Origin: Burkholderiales bacterium
Lineage (GTDB): Bacteria > Pseudomonadota > Gammaproteobacteria > Burkholderiales > Burkholderiaceae_C
Reading direction: 5' to 3'
NCBI GenBank assembly: GCA_003241965.1
Contig: QBMB01000018.1
Location: forward strand, 25,203 to 57,508
DNA length: 32,306 bases
A program made the translations under genes and the position numbers. The notes beneath the pieces are model-generated. The model saw nothing but the letters and a program-made list of their open reading frames with translations, was not told the origin of the DNA and did not search any database. The first letter of the stretch is position 1. Each line of letters starts with the position of its first letter. Below, one piece after another: positions 1 to 8,279 of this stretch.

Positions 1-821
1 GACACGTCGCTGCCGAAGACGATGGGTGGGTGGCCTTCCGGCCAGTCGCGCTGCTGACGCTCGGCGTCTTCCAGAAGCGGTATCCACACGTGCGACTGGA
101 ATGGCAACAGCTTCTCGAACGCGAAGCGGCGCAGCAGGCCAGGAGCGATGTTGAGCGCGATTTGCGCGGCCTCGATCACCACCGTGCCGCTGCCGCAGCA
201 GGGGTCGTACAGCGGCACGATGGCGTCCAGCGGCTGGTCGACACACGCGTCCCAGCCGGTGGCGGCGATCATGGCCGCAGCCAGGGTTTCCTTCAGCGGC
301 GCGTCGCCCTTGTCTTCTCGCCAGCCGCGTTTGAACAGCGGCTCGCCCGAAGTGTCGATGTACAGGCTCACCGTGTCGGTGGTCAGGTGCACGTAGATGC
401 GCACGTCGGGCCAGGTGGTGTTCACGCTGGGTCGCTCGCCGCGCTTCTCGCGGAAGCGGTCGCAGATGGCGTCCTTCACCTTGAGCGCAGCGAAGTTCAG
501 AGAAGTCAGCGGGCTGTGCTGCGCGGTGATCTCGACCTTGATGGTCTGCGCCGGCGTGAACCAGATCTCCCAGGCCACGTCGCTGGCGGCGTGGTAGAGG
601 TCTTGTTCGCTGCGGTACTCACCGTGCCAGAGCTGCACCAGCACACGCTGCGTGAGGCGGCTGTGCAGGTTCAGGCGCATGGCGTCGCGCCACGAAGCAT
701 TCAAAGCCACACCGCCGCGCGCCTTGTGCGGCGCGTCCACGCCGGTGATGCGTTTCACCTCGGCGGCGAGCATGTCCTCCACGCCGGCGGCGCAGGGGAG
801 AAATATCTGGAGCTGGTTCAA
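1..821 (-). CDS. rlmL: THUMP-domain class I SAM-dependent RNA methyltransferase (RlmL-like), 3' part cut by window edge
   Basis: Reading the minus strand from 821 gives an open frame that runs off the left edge (273 codons visible). It begins LNQLQIFLPCAAGVEDMLAAE, typical of THUMP-containing RlmL/YpsC-type 23S rRNA guanine-N2 methyltransferases, and carries the SAM/catalytic signature DPCCGSGTVVIEAA near residue 205. The THUMP region (about residues 45-160) should bind RNA and the C-terminal Rossmann fold, mostly outside the window, should transfer the methyl group to G in 23S rRNA. The chosen start is a TTG that overlaps the rpoN stop codon (TTGA), which suggests translational coupling. No better ATG is seen before ATG codons inside the conserved region. 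The family is confident; the exact target base is inferred, because the short single-domain form differs from the fused E. coli RlmKL. Confidence 0.85.
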   Translation of the reverse strand, partial: MNQLQIFLPCAAGVEDMLAAEVKRITGVDAPHKARGGVALNASWRDAMRLNLHSRLTQRVLVQLWHGEYRSEQDLYHAASDVAWEIWFTPAQTIKVEITAQHSPLTSLNFAALKVKDAICDRFREKRGERPSVNTTWPDVRIYVHLTTDTVSLYIDTSGEPLFKRGWREDKGDAPLKETLAAAMIAATGWDACVDQPLDAIVPLYDPCCGSGTVVIEAAQIALNIAPGLLRRFAFEKLLPFQSHVWIPLLEDAERQQRDWPEGHPPIVFGSDV

Positions 822-2458
822 AGTGTTTTTCTGAGATTGGCGGGCGCGATACGCAGCGCCTCGCGGTACTTGGCCACGGTGCGGCGCGCGCACTCGATGC
901 CCTGCTCGCGCAGCAAATCGGACAGCTGGTTGTCCGACAGCGGCTTGGCGGCTTCTTCGGCGGCGATGAATTGTTTGAGCAGCGCACGCACGGCCGTGCT
1001 CGATGCGTTGCCACCGGTTTCGGTACCGAGCGACGAGCCGAAGAAGTACTTGAGTTCGTAGGTGCCGAAGGGCGTGGACATGTACTTGGCGGTGGTCACG
1101 CGGCTGATGGTGGACTCGTGCAGGCCGAGCTCGTCGGCAATCTCGCGCAGCACCAGCGGGCGCATGGCGAGTTCGCCGTGCATGAAGAAATTGCGCTGGC
1201 GTTCCACGATGGCGCTGGACACGCGCAGGATGGTGTCGAAGCGCTGCTGGATGTTTTTGATGAACCAGCGCGCCTCTTGCAGGCGCTGCTGCATGGCGGC
1301 GTGGCCGGCTTCGCCGCCGTTGTCGCGCCCGCCGCGGTTCTGGCGCATGGCGCTGGCGTACACGTCGTGCACGCGCAGACGCGGCATCACCTCGGGGTTG
1401 AGCAGCACCTTGAAGCCTCGGCCGGCGCGCGTCACCAGCACATCGGGCACGACCACGTTGCGCTCCACGTCCACGAAGCGGCGGCCCGGCTTGGGCTCCA
1501 GCCGGGCAATCAGGCCGAGCGCGGCGCGCACGGTTTCGTCGTCCAGTCCGCACAGGTTGCACAGGCGCTTCACATCGCGCTTGGCCACCAGCTCCATGGC
1601 CTGCCCGCAAATGGCCAGCGCTGCGCGGGCCTGGGGCGTGTTGCGCATCTCCAGAATCTGCAGGCGCAGGCACTCGGCGAGGTTGCGTGCGCCCACACCG
1701 GCGGGCTCCATGTGCTGCAGCAGCTGCAGGGCCATGGCCAGGCGCTGTTCGAGTGCTTCGCGTTCTTCCAGCCCTTCGTTGGGGTTGTCGGTTTCCATGC
1801 GGCCCGAGAGGGCTTGCCAGGCCGCGGCCAGCTCGGCCAGCGTGTCTTCGATGTAGCCGTCATCGCTGAGCGATTCGATCAGGAAGTACAACGCAGCGCG
1901 GTCTTCTTCGGACAGGCGCAGGCAGCGCGCCTGGTCGTGCAAATGATCTTGCAGGCTGATGTGCGCGCGGGCCAGATCGGCGGCGCTGGCGGTGTCGTCG
2001 TCGCCCGACGAATTGTTGTTGCGTGCGGGCGCGTCGCCGCCCCATTCGCTGTCGTCCGGCGCCATCTCCACGGTGCCGTCGCCCTCCCAGCTCTCTTCCA
2101 CCGGCGTGGCGCCATCGAGCTTGCCTTCAAGCGCATCGCCCTCGCTGGACTCGCTGCTGGTGCTGCTGCTCGATTCGCTGCTGGAGAGCATCGGGCCGGG
2201 CGCCTCGGGCAAGTCGGGCGCCACCGAGGCTTCGGCGATCTGCTCGCCCGCACTCACCGGCACATCGGTCTGCTCCAGCCCGAAGGTCTCGCGGTCGGCC
2301 GCGTCTTCGGAGCGTTCCAGAAACGGGTTCTCGTCGAGCATCTGCTCGACCTCCTGCGCCATCTCCAGCGTGGAGAGCTGCAGCAGGCGGATGGATTGCT
2401 GCAACTGGGGCGTGAGCGCCAGGTGCTGCGAGACGCGCAACGACAGGCCTTGTTTCAC
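818..2458 (-). CDS. rpoN: RNA polymerase sigma-54 factor
   Basis: This 546-residue protein is sigma-54, which directs core polymerase to -24/-12 promoters and needs AAA+ activators. Region I is clear at the N terminus (KQGLSLRVSQHLALTPQLQQ, about residues 2-50) and interacts with activator and core. A long acidic Ser/Glu/Asp-rich linker covers about residues 60-165 (region II), followed by the core-binding domain, a helix-turn-helix (LGLHESTISRVTTAKYMSTP) and the RpoN box ARRTVAKYRE near the C terminus. The frame stays open upstream to an ATG at 2641, but the family normally begins (M)KQGL, so I choose GTG at 2458. It is preceded by a GGGGAGG ribosome-binding sequence contributed by a G-rich intergenic repeat. 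It follows lptB and overlaps the downstream methyltransferase gene by 4 nt. Confidence 0.96.
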   Translation of the reverse strand: MKQGLSLRVSQHLALTPQLQQSIRLLQLSTLEMAQEVEQMLDENPFLERSEDAADRETFGLEQTDVPVSAGEQIAEASVAPDLPEAPGPMLSSSESSSSTSSESSEGDALEGKLDGATPVEESWEGDGTVEMAPDDSEWGGDAPARNNNSSGDDDTASAADLARAHISLQDHLHDQARCLRLSEEDRAALYFLIESLSDDGYIEDTLAELAAAWQALSGRMETDNPNEGLEEREALEQRLAMALQLLQHMEPAGVGARNLAECLRLQILEMRNTPQARAALAICGQAMELVAKRDVKRLCNLCGLDDETVRAALGLIARLEPKPGRRFVDVERNVVVPDVLVTRAGRGFKVLLNPEVMPRLRVHDVYASAMRQNRGGRDNGGEAGHAAMQQRLQEARWFIKNIQQRFDTILRVSSAIVERQRNFFMHGELAMRPLVLREIADELGLHESTISRVTTAKYMSTPFGTYELKYFFGSSLGTETGGNASSTAVRALLKQFIAAEEAAKPLSDNQLSDLLREQGIECARRTVAKYREALRIAPANLRKTL

Positions 2459-2600
2459 AGGCCTCCCCCCCGCCGCGCTGCGCGCGTCCCCCCCAGGGGG
2501 GCGCACCCTGGGACCGGCAAAGCCGGATCCGCGGGAGCCCTTGATGGGGCACCTCGCGCCGGTGAAATTGCACAGCAGTGCAACCGGTGGCTGGTTTTCA
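2459..2600. repeat. G/C-run palindromic intergenic element between lptB and rpoN
   Basis: This 142-nt gap holds several nested inverted repeats: a C-run/G-run pair CCCCCCC-A-GGGGGG around 2488-2501, CCGGC-AAA-GCCGG at 2514-2526, and TTGCAC-AGCA-GTGCAA at 2568-2583. The first two modules resemble dispersed intergenic elements I associate with Comamonadaceae genomes; that match is from memory, not a search. A second element with related modules lies at 26890-26955. On the minus strand the hairpin at 2568-2583 follows the lptB stop closely and could attenuate lptB-to-rpoN read-through, but it has only a short T run. The edge of the element provides the ribosome-binding G run of rpoN. Confidence 0.6.
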
Positions 2601-3404
2601 TCACATCCGGAAATGTTCGCCGAGGTACACCCGGCGGACATCTGCGTTTTCCACGATTTCGGCCGGCGTGCCGCTGGTGAGCACGTGGCCGTCGTTGATG
2701 ATGTAGGCGCGGTCGCAGATGCCCAGGGTCTCGCGCACGTTGTGGTCGGTGATGAGCACGCCGATGCCGCGCGACTTGAGGAAACCGATGATCCGCTGGA
2801 TCTCGATCACGGCGATCGGGTCGATGCCGGCGAAGGGCTCATCGAGCAGGATGAAACGCGGGTTGGTGGCGAGCGCCCGGGCGATCTCGACCCGGCGGCG
2901 CTCGCCGCCCGAGAGCGCGGGTGCGGGCGAATCGCGCAGGTGATCCACGTGCAGGTCCTTGAGCAACTCGTCCAGCCGGGCCTCGATGGCCGCCTTGCCC
3001 AGCGCCTTGCCGGCCTCGTCCTGCTGGAGTTCCAGCACGGCGCGCACGTTGTCGGCCACATTGAGCTTGCGAAAGATCGATGCCTCCTGCGGCAGGTAGC
3101 CCAGGCCCAGGCGCGCGCGGCGGTGGATGGGCAGGTCCTGGATGGGCTGGCCGTCGAGCAGGATCGTCCCGGCGTCAGAGCGCAGCAGACCGACCAGCAT
3201 GTAGAAGGAAGTGGTCTTGCCCGCGCCGTTGGGACCCAGGAGACCGACGACTTCACCTTTGAAGACCGCCAGCGACACGTCCTTGACCACCTTGCGGCTG
3301 CCGTATGCCTTCTGCAGGCCCTGGGCTTCCAGCCGGCTGATCTCGGGCTGGGTGGCGGCGCGCTTGGCCGGCCTGCGCACCGGCTCCGACGACGTTGCCG
3401 TCAC
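2601..3404 (-). CDS. lptB: LPS export ABC transporter ATP-binding protein LptB
   Basis: LptB is the cytoplasmic ATPase of the LptB2FGC complex, which extracts lipopolysaccharide from the inner membrane and drives it along the LptA bridge. The 267-residue sequence has a Walker A motif GPNGAGKTT (residues 57-65), a Q-loop (YLPQEASIF), the ABC signature LSGGERRR, Walker B ILLDEPFAGIDP and the switch histidine in ITDHNVRE. It is about 25 residues longer than E. coli LptB because of a basic N-terminal extension ahead of the ABC fold. The start is GTG at 3404, sharing GTGA with the lptA stop, so the two are probably translationally coupled. lptF/G are not in the window. Confidence 0.96.
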   Translation of the reverse strand: MTATSSEPVRRPAKRAATQPEISRLEAQGLQKAYGSRKVVKDVSLAVFKGEVVGLLGPNGAGKTTSFYMLVGLLRSDAGTILLDGQPIQDLPIHRRARLGLGYLPQEASIFRKLNVADNVRAVLELQQDEAGKALGKAAIEARLDELLKDLHVDHLRDSPAPALSGGERRRVEIARALATNPRFILLDEPFAGIDPIAVIEIQRIIGFLKSRGIGVLITDHNVRETLGICDRAYIINDGHVLTSGTPAEIVENADVRRVYLGEHFRM

Positions 3405-4036
3405 TGCTTGCCCTCACCGAGCTGGTTGCTGGGTCGAAGATTGGCCGGTGGTGCCGGCGTGGGGGCAGGGGCACCGTCCTTCGGCACGGGGGTGAGCATG
3501 GCGCGCACGCGGCCGGTGGGGTTGTTGGCGGTGCGGTTGGCCACGCCACCGTCCACCGTGAAGACATCGGTGGTGTTGTTGTAGACGATCACGCTGCCGG
3601 TGGTTTCGTCGTTGAGCTGGGTGCCCTTGAAACGTTTGAGCACCGCGTCTCCCACGAAGCGCACGGTGTCGGCCTGGCTGTCGTACTCGATGCGCTGGGC
3701 GGTGCCTTCGATGAACTCGTCCACCAAGTCGCGCTTCTGGCGGAAAAAGCCCGGGCTGCCGTTGACGGTGCCGAACTGGTTGCCTTGGGCGTCCTGCCGG
3801 ACTTCGACCCGGGCACCGCGGATCACGATGGTGCCCTTGGTGATGACCACGTTGCCGGTGAAGATGCTGGTCTGGCGCGCGTCGTCGTAACGCAGCGCAT
3901 CGGCCTCGGCGTTGAGTGGCAGGCTGCGATCGGCCTTTTCGGCCTGCGCCGCACCGGCCAACAACAGGCCGGCCAACAGGCAGATGCCTGGCCAGAACGA
4001 TGGGCGGCGGGGATGCGCAGGGGTGTTGAAATGCAT
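3401..4036 (-). CDS. lptA: LPS transport periplasmic protein LptA
   Basis: LptA forms the periplasmic beta-jellyroll bridge that carries LPS to the outer membrane. The sequence has an N-terminal signal peptide (hydrophobic run ICLLAGLLLAGAAQA, cleavage probably after AQA) and then an OstA/LptA_N-type domain with regularly spaced beta strands (PLNAEADALRYDDARQTSIF, GNVVITKGTIVIRGARVEV, YNNTTDVFTVDGG). The C terminus is a Pro/Ala-rich tail. I choose the ATG at 4036 (211 residues) because it places basic residues just before the hydrophobic core. Other in-frame starts lie at 4066 (ATG) and 4075 (GTG), but a promoter-like TACAAT overlaps the 4066 ATG. The gene directly upstream is not lptC, the usual partner. 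It overlaps lptB by 4 nt. Confidence 0.92.
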   Translation of the reverse strand: MHFNTPAHPRRPSFWPGICLLAGLLLAGAAQAEKADRSLPLNAEADALRYDDARQTSIFTGNVVITKGTIVIRGARVEVRQDAQGNQFGTVNGSPGFFRQKRDLVDEFIEGTAQRIEYDSQADTVRFVGDAVLKRFKGTQLNDETTGSVIVYNNTTDVFTVDGGVANRTANNPTGRVRAMLTPVPKDGAPAPTPAPPANLRPSNQLGEGKQ

Positions 4037-4064
4037 GGTGTTTGAGGGCACGAAACTTGCATTC

Positions 4065-4092
4065 ATTGTAGCCACGTGATGCGACCCGCAAG
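4065..4092 (-). promoter_or_regulatory. Candidate promoter for lptAB-rpoN
   Basis: On the minus strand a TACAAT (4070-4065) is preceded at 16 nt by CTTGCG (4092-4087), a passable sigma-70 pair. An inverted repeat GACCC-GCAA-GGGTC at 4083-4096 overlaps the -35. If real, transcription would start near 4058, which favours the lptA start at 4036. The -35 match is weak. Confidence 0.35.
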
Positions 4093-4143
4093 GGTCAAAA
4101 GCCCGCTTTACCGGGACTTTTCTTGAATCACAGCAAGAAGTTG

Positions 4144-4186
4144 CCCCAAAGACAAAGCCCGCCAGAGGCGGGCTTTGTCTTTGGGG
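4144..4186. terminator. Strong hairpin terminator between dsbA and lptA
   Basis: A perfect 20-bp stem (4144-4163 pairing with 4167-4186) with the 3-nt loop AGA lies 10 nt past the dsbA stop. The stem contains AAAGACAAAGCCCGCC and its complement, so U-rich stretches lie within the arms and there is no separate T tract. It separates the dsbA block from lptAB-rpoN. Confidence 0.8.
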
Positions 4187-4195
4187 GTGCAGATG

Positions 4196-4846
4196 TCAGA
4201 CCTTGCGGGCTTCGGCGATCAGGGCGTCGGCCACCACCAGGGTGCGAGGCCCCTGGCCATTGACGTAGAAACGACCTGCGACACCCAGTGAGGGCGTGCC
4301 TTCAACGCTGTAGGCATCCTGCAACTGGGTGGCCTTGGCCGCCAGCGGCCCGGCTGCGCCGTTGAAGAACTCGTTGAAACGGGCCATGTCCACACCGCCC
4401 TGTTTGTCGATCCAGGCGGTGATGGCGGCCTGTGTGGTGAGCGGCTGGCGGTCCACATGGATCGCCTGGAACACCTTGGCATGCAGCTTGTCGACCAGCT
4501 TCATGGCTTCGAGCGTGAAGTACAGGCGCTGCATCGGCTGCATGGTCGGGCTGAAGGCCACCGGCATGCGGCGCACGTTCACGTTGGCCGGCTTCTTCTT
4601 CATCCACTCGTCAAAGATCGGCTCGAAATTGAAACAGTGGATGCAGCTGTAGGCGAAAAACTCGACCACCTCGACCTGGCTGGCCGGACTCTCCACCGGT
4701 GCCGGACGGCTCAGGCGGACGAAGTCGGTGCCTTCTTTCGGTCCCACGCGCTGGGCCAGCGCGGGCGTGAGCGTCAGGGCGCCTGTGGCGGCCAGGGCGG
4801 TGGTGCCTGCCGCCAGCAGGGACCGGGAAAAATCGCGACGTTGCAT
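4196..4846 (-). CDS. dsbA: DsbA-family thiol:disulfide oxidoreductase with twin-arginine-like leader
   Basis: This 216-residue periplasmic thioredoxin-fold protein should introduce disulfides into exported proteins. The active site is C68-I-H-C71 in EFFAYSCIHCFNFEP, followed by the alpha-helical insertion and a cis-proline loop EGTPSLGV. The leader MQRRDFSRSLLAAG contains an RRDFSRSL twin-arginine-type motif followed by an Ala/Leu/Thr hydrophobic stretch and a likely cleavage site after ALAQ. The start at 4846 is supported by AAGGAG 9 nt upstream; the frame continues further upstream without family similarity. It lies downstream of the SPOR protein and argS on the same strand and ends at a strong terminator. 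The CxHC dipeptide matches classical DsbA (CPHC) less closely because Ile replaces Pro. Confidence 0.92.
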   Translation of the reverse strand: MQRRDFSRSLLAAGTTALAATGALTLTPALAQRVGPKEGTDFVRLSRPAPVESPASQVEVVEFFAYSCIHCFNFEPIFDEWMKKKPANVNVRRMPVAFSPTMQPMQRLYFTLEAMKLVDKLHAKVFQAIHVDRQPLTTQAAITAWIDKQGGVDMARFNEFFNGAAGPLAAKATQLQDAYSVEGTPSLGVAGRFYVNGQGPRTLVVADALIAEARKV

Positions 4847-4922
4847 GGATTCAGACTCCTTGGTTGGACTTGATTGGGGCTGACACCGGCGCTTTAAGTT
4901 CCCGCCGGACCATCTCGACAGT

Positions 4923-5627
4923 TCAGCGCTGCACGCGCACCAACGCTGCTTCGACACCGTTGGTCTGCAGCTGCTCCTGCGTGAGATCGGCCAGGGCTTT
5001 CTGGTTGAACGGCCCCACCCGCACGCGGTACACGGTTCGACCCGCTTGTTCGCGCTCACTCACGTCGGCATTGATGCCCAGCATGGCCAGTTTGGCGCGT
5101 TGGGCCTCGGCGTCTTCGGGCGTGCGGAAGGCTCCGGCCTGCACGAAATAGGTGAATGGATCGGCGCCAGGCGCCGCAGCAGGTGCACTGGCGGCGGCAG
5201 GTGCGGCGGCTGCGCCGGCCTGTGGCTGCCCGAGCCGGGACTGCACCAGCTCACCCAGCGGATCGGCCGCCGGTTTGCTGCCCGCCGCCGGTACTGGCGG
5301 CAAACCTTTGCCGTCGGCTGGCGGCACCACGATGGCGCCAGCGCTCTCAGGCGCAACAACGGCGGCTGGGGCGGGAGCGGTCGCCGCATCGCCGTTGAGC
5401 ACCTTGTTGGGGTTCCAGCCTTTGTTGCGTTCGGCTTCGAGCGCGTCCTGGCCGGCGTTGCGCGACACGTTGCGGTCGACAAACGGGATCGGCACGCGCG
5501 TGACGTAGACCGCCACGGCAAGTGCAATGCCCAGGCCGACCAGCAGGCCCACCACGAGGCCGATCAGGGTGCCGCCGAGCGAACTCCGGGACTTTGCAGG
5601 TTTCTTTTTCATCGCTTGTTTTGTCAT
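4923..5627 (-). CDS. SPOR-domain inner-membrane protein (FtsN-like architecture)
   Basis: This 234-residue protein has a short basic cytoplasmic tail (KKKPAKSRSS), one transmembrane helix at about residues 18-43 (GTLIGLVVGLLVGLGIALAV), a long Ala/Pro-rich periplasmic linker and a C-terminal SPOR domain at about residues 155-234 (TYFVQAGAFRTPEDAEAQRAKL to VEAALVRVQR). SPOR domains bind denuded peptidoglycan at the division septum, so a role in cell division or wall turnover is likely. The layout is that of FtsN, but ftsN identity is not proven. The ATG at 5627 overlaps the argS stop by 1 nt (TGATG); a GTG one codon upstream is also possible. Gene order argS-SPOR-dsbA suggests one transcript. 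Confidence 0.9.
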   Translation of the reverse strand: MTKQAMKKKPAKSRSSLGGTLIGLVVGLLVGLGIALAVAVYVTRVPIPFVDRNVSRNAGQDALEAERNKGWNPNKVLNGDAATAPAPAAVVAPESAGAIVVPPADGKGLPPVPAAGSKPAADPLGELVQSRLGQPQAGAAAAPAAASAPAAAPGADPFTYFVQAGAFRTPEDAEAQRAKLAMLGINADVSEREQAGRTVYRVRVGPFNQKALADLTQEQLQTNGVEAALVRVQR

Positions 5628-7300
5628 CACATTTTCTGCGGGGCACCGACGCCCAGCACTGCCAAACCATTGTGCAACACCTGTGCGGTGGCCGCGACCA
5701 AAGCAAGCCGCGCCGTCTTCACCGCCAGATCGTCCACGAGGATGCGCTCGGCGTCGTAATAGCTGTGGTAACTGGCTGCCAACTCGCGCAGGTAGAAGGT
5801 CACGTCGTGCGGCGCCAGGTCGCGCGCGGCGTCGCTGAGCATCTCGGGGTATTTGGCCAGCAGCAGCATCAGGGCCTGGGCCGGTGCGCTGTCCAGCGCC
5901 GAGAGGTCGGCGTCTTTCAGCGTGGCCACATCACCGCCCCAGCTGGCCAGCACCGAGCAGATGCGCGCGTGTGCGTACTGCACGTAATAAACCGGGTTGT
6001 CGTTGTTCTTCTGAACCGCCAGGTCCACGTCGAAGGTGTACTCGGTGTCGGGCTTGCGGCTGAGCAGGAAAAAGCGCACCGCGTCCTTGCTGGTCCACTC
6101 GATCAGGTCGCGCAGCGTCACATAGCTGCCGGCGCGTTTGCTGATCTTGACCTCTTCGCCACCCTTGACCACGCGCACCATGGTGTGCAGCACGTAGTCG
6201 GGGTAGCCAGCGGGGATGCCCACGTTGGCCGCCTGAAGGCCGGCGCGCACGCGGGCAATGGTGCCGTGGTGGTCGGTGCCCTGGATGTTGATGACCTTGG
6301 TGAAGCCGCGCTCCCATTTGCTGATGTGGTACGCCACATCGGGCACGAAGTAGGTGAACGAGCCGTCGGACTTGCGCATCACGCGGTCCTTGTCGTCGCC
6401 GTAGTCGGTGCTCCTGAGCCAGAGCGCGCCGTCCTGCTCGTAGGTCTTGCCCGCGTCGATCAGTTTCTGTACCGTGGCCTCGACGCGCCCGCTGGTGTAC
6501 AGGCTGGACTCCAGGTAATAGTGGTCGAACTTCACCGCGAAGGCCTGCAGATCCAGGTCTTGTTCGTGGCGCAGGTAGGCCACGGCGAACTGGCGCATGC
6601 CGTCGAGGTCGTTGATGTCCCCGCTGGCGGTGAACGTGCGGTCATCGGCCTTCACGGTCTTCTTGGCCAGGAAGTCGGCCGCGATGTCGGCGATGTAGGT
6701 GCCGTTGTAGGCGGCTTCGGGCCACTGCGGATCGCCCGGCTTGAAACCCTGTGCGCGCAGGTGGGTGGAGGTGCCCAGCGTGGCGATCTGCACGCCAGCG
6801 TCGTTGTAATAGAACTCGCGGTGCACGCTCCAGCCCTGGGTCTGGAACAGGCTGCAGATCGCATCACCCAGCGCAGCCTGGCGGCCGTGGCCCACGTGCA
6901 GCGGGCCAGTGGGGTTGGCCGAGACAAATTCCACCATCAGCTTCTGGCCGTTGGGCTCGGCAATGCCGAAGCGCACGCCGGCACCCAGCACCTCGCGCAC
7001 GATCTGCTGCTTGGCCGACGGTTTGAGCCGGATGTTGATGAAGCCGGGGCCGGCGATGTCGATGTCGGACACCCACTGCGCGTATTCGGGGCGGGCCAGC
7101 AGTGCGGCACGCAGGGTTTCGGCCACCTGGCGCGGGTTGAGCTTGAGCGGTTTGGCCAGCTGCATGGCCGCAGTGCTGGCGAAATCGCCGTGCGCCGCCA
7201 CCTTGGGCGACTCGAACGCCGCGCGCGCACCGGCGCCGGGCAAAAGTGTGTCGAGCTCGGCGGCAAGGCCGTCGAGCAGTTCCTGTTTGATCTTGAGCAT
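5627..7300 (-). CDS. argS: Arginyl-tRNA synthetase
   Basis: This 557-residue class I synthetase charges tRNA-Arg. It has an N-terminal Add-1 domain (about residues 1-95), the HIGH-type motif as H135-V-G-H in [21 protein letters not shown], and a KMSKS-equivalent [13 protein letters not shown]. The C-terminal anticodon-binding DALR domain includes [13 protein letters not shown] and ends with LYNGLAVLG-like sequence. The start is ATG at 7300; the frame extends upstream to 7324 but the family begins MLKIKQELL. It is followed directly by the SPOR-protein gene and preceded 30 nt upstream by argP on the same strand. Confidence 0.97.
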   Translation of the reverse strand: MLKIKQELLDGLAAELDTLLPGAGARAAFESPKVAAHGDFASTAAMQLAKPLKLNPRQVAETLRAALLARPEYAQWVSDIDIAGPGFINIRLKPSAKQQIVREVLGAGVRFGIAEPNGQKLMVEFVSANPTGPLHVGHGRQAALGDAICSLFQTQGWSVHREFYYNDAGVQIATLGTSTHLRAQGFKPGDPQWPEAAYNGTYIADIAADFLAKKTVKADDRTFTASGDINDLDGMRQFAVAYLRHEQDLDLQAFAVKFDHYYLESSLYTSGRVEATVQKLIDAGKTYEQDGALWLRSTDYGDDKDRVMRKSDGSFTYFVPDVAYHISKWERGFTKVINIQGTDHHGTIARVRAGLQAANVGIPAGYPDYVLHTMVRVVKGGEEVKISKRAGSYVTLRDLIEWTSKDAVRFFLLSRKPDTEYTFDVDLAVQKNNDNPVYYVQYAHARICSVLASWGGDVATLKDADLSALDSAPAQALMLLLAKYPEMLSDAARDLAPHDVTFYLRELAASYHSYYDAERILVDDLAVKTARLALVAATAQVLHNGLAVLGVGAPQKM

Positions 7301-7330
7301 GGGCTGAATTTTAGGCGGCCACACCCGCCC

Positions 7331-8239
7331 TCATGGTGGAACGGGGCGCAGGTGCTGCGCAGCCGCCGCCTTCACCGCCGCCGTGAGCCGCTGGGCCGAG
7401 AGCGACTCGTGTGCCCAGTGCTGCCAGTACAGCACCACGTCCACGGTGGCGTCGGGCAGGATTTCCTGCAGGCCGGGGCGGGCGGCCAGGTGCTGCTCGG
7501 GCACCATGCCCCAGCCCAGGCCGAGCTCGATGGCGGTCTCGAACGCCTCCACGGCGGGCGCGAAGTGGCGTGGGTAGTTGGGCTGGCGCAGACCAAAGTG
7601 TTGCTCCAGAAACGCGTCCTGCAGTGCATCCTTGCGGTTGAAGATCACCGCCGGCTGCGCCAGCATTTTGTGGATCGACACGGCGCCGCGCGGCGTGCGG
7701 CAGCGCTGCGCCACGGCGGGTGCGGCCACGCAGCGGTAGCGCATCACGCCCAGCGGCTCGGACACACAGCCACGCATGGCGGTGGTGAGTGTGGTCACGC
7801 AGCCGGTCACGTCGCCGCTTTTGAGCGCATCGTGCGTGTGGTCCTGGTCGTCGATCAGGATCTCCAGCAACAGGTGGTGGCGCTGCAGCAAGGCCGCCAC
7901 ACCGGGCAAAAACCAGCTGGCCACCGAGTCGGCATTGATCGCCACGCCCAGGGTTTGCCAGCGCACGCCGCCCCTGGGCTGCGCGCCGCCGTGCAAGCCG
8001 TCGAGCAGATCGGCCTCCATCAGCCGCACCTGTTTCACATGGCCCAGCAACGCCTGCCCGGCCGGCGTGGCGCGCACCTGCTTGCCGCGCACCAAGAGGC
8101 GCTGACCCAGCGTGTCTTCGAGCGATTTGATGCGCAGCGAGACCGCTGCCAGCGTGATGGAAAGGGCCTTGGCGGCCGGGCCGAAACCGCCGTGTTCAAT
8201 GACAGCGTTGAGGGCTTCGAGTTGGCGGGCGTCCAGCAT
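7331..8239 (-). CDS. argP: LysR-type transcriptional regulator ArgP/LysG family
   Basis: This 302-residue protein has an N-terminal winged helix-turn-helix (residues about 1-60: LEALNAVIEHGGFGPAAKALSITLAAVSLRIKSLE) and a LysR substrate-binding domain. The sequence follows the ArgP/LysG subfamily, which senses lysine or arginine and controls lysE/argO-type exporters. A LysE/ArgO exporter is present in this window at 13936-14571, but about 5.7 kb away and not divergent, as is common for this pair. In between lie the ethanolamine genes. Effector and target are inferred from the family. The start ATG at 8239 begins MLDARQLEALNAV, typical for the family. Confidence 0.88.
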   Translation of the reverse strand: MLDARQLEALNAVIEHGGFGPAAKALSITLAAVSLRIKSLEDTLGQRLLVRGKQVRATPAGQALLGHVKQVRLMEADLLDGLHGGAQPRGGVRWQTLGVAINADSVASWFLPGVAALLQRHHLLLEILIDDQDHTHDALKSGDVTGCVTTLTTAMRGCVSEPLGVMRYRCVAAPAVAQRCRTPRGAVSIHKMLAQPAVIFNRKDALQDAFLEQHFGLRQPNYPRHFAPAVEAFETAIELGLGWGMVPEQHLAARPGLQEILPDATVDVVLYWQHWAHESLSAQRLTAAVKAAAAQHLRPVPP

Positions 8240-8253
8240 GCTTGAGGAAAACT

Positions 8254-8279
8254 CAACCCGACGGGGTTTGGTCGGGTTC
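8254..8279 (-). terminator. Possible terminator after eutC
   Basis: An 8-bp perfect stem AACCCGAC/GTCGGGTT (8255-8262 with 8271-8278) with an 8-nt loop starts at the eutC stop codon and is followed on the minus strand by GAGTTTTCC. The T run is short, so termination may be partial. It also occupies the region in front of argP. Confidence 0.5.

Noticed and set aside
971-2680. Long open frame on the plus strand opposite rpoN
   Set aside because: High-GC antisense shadow: low-complexity Ala/Gly/His/Arg-rich translation with no family features, while the minus strand encodes clear RpoN.
5522-8245. 907-codon open frame on the plus strand across argS and argP
   Set aside because: Antisense to two well-recognised genes; composition rich in His, Val, Gly and Arg as expected from reversed GC-rich codons.
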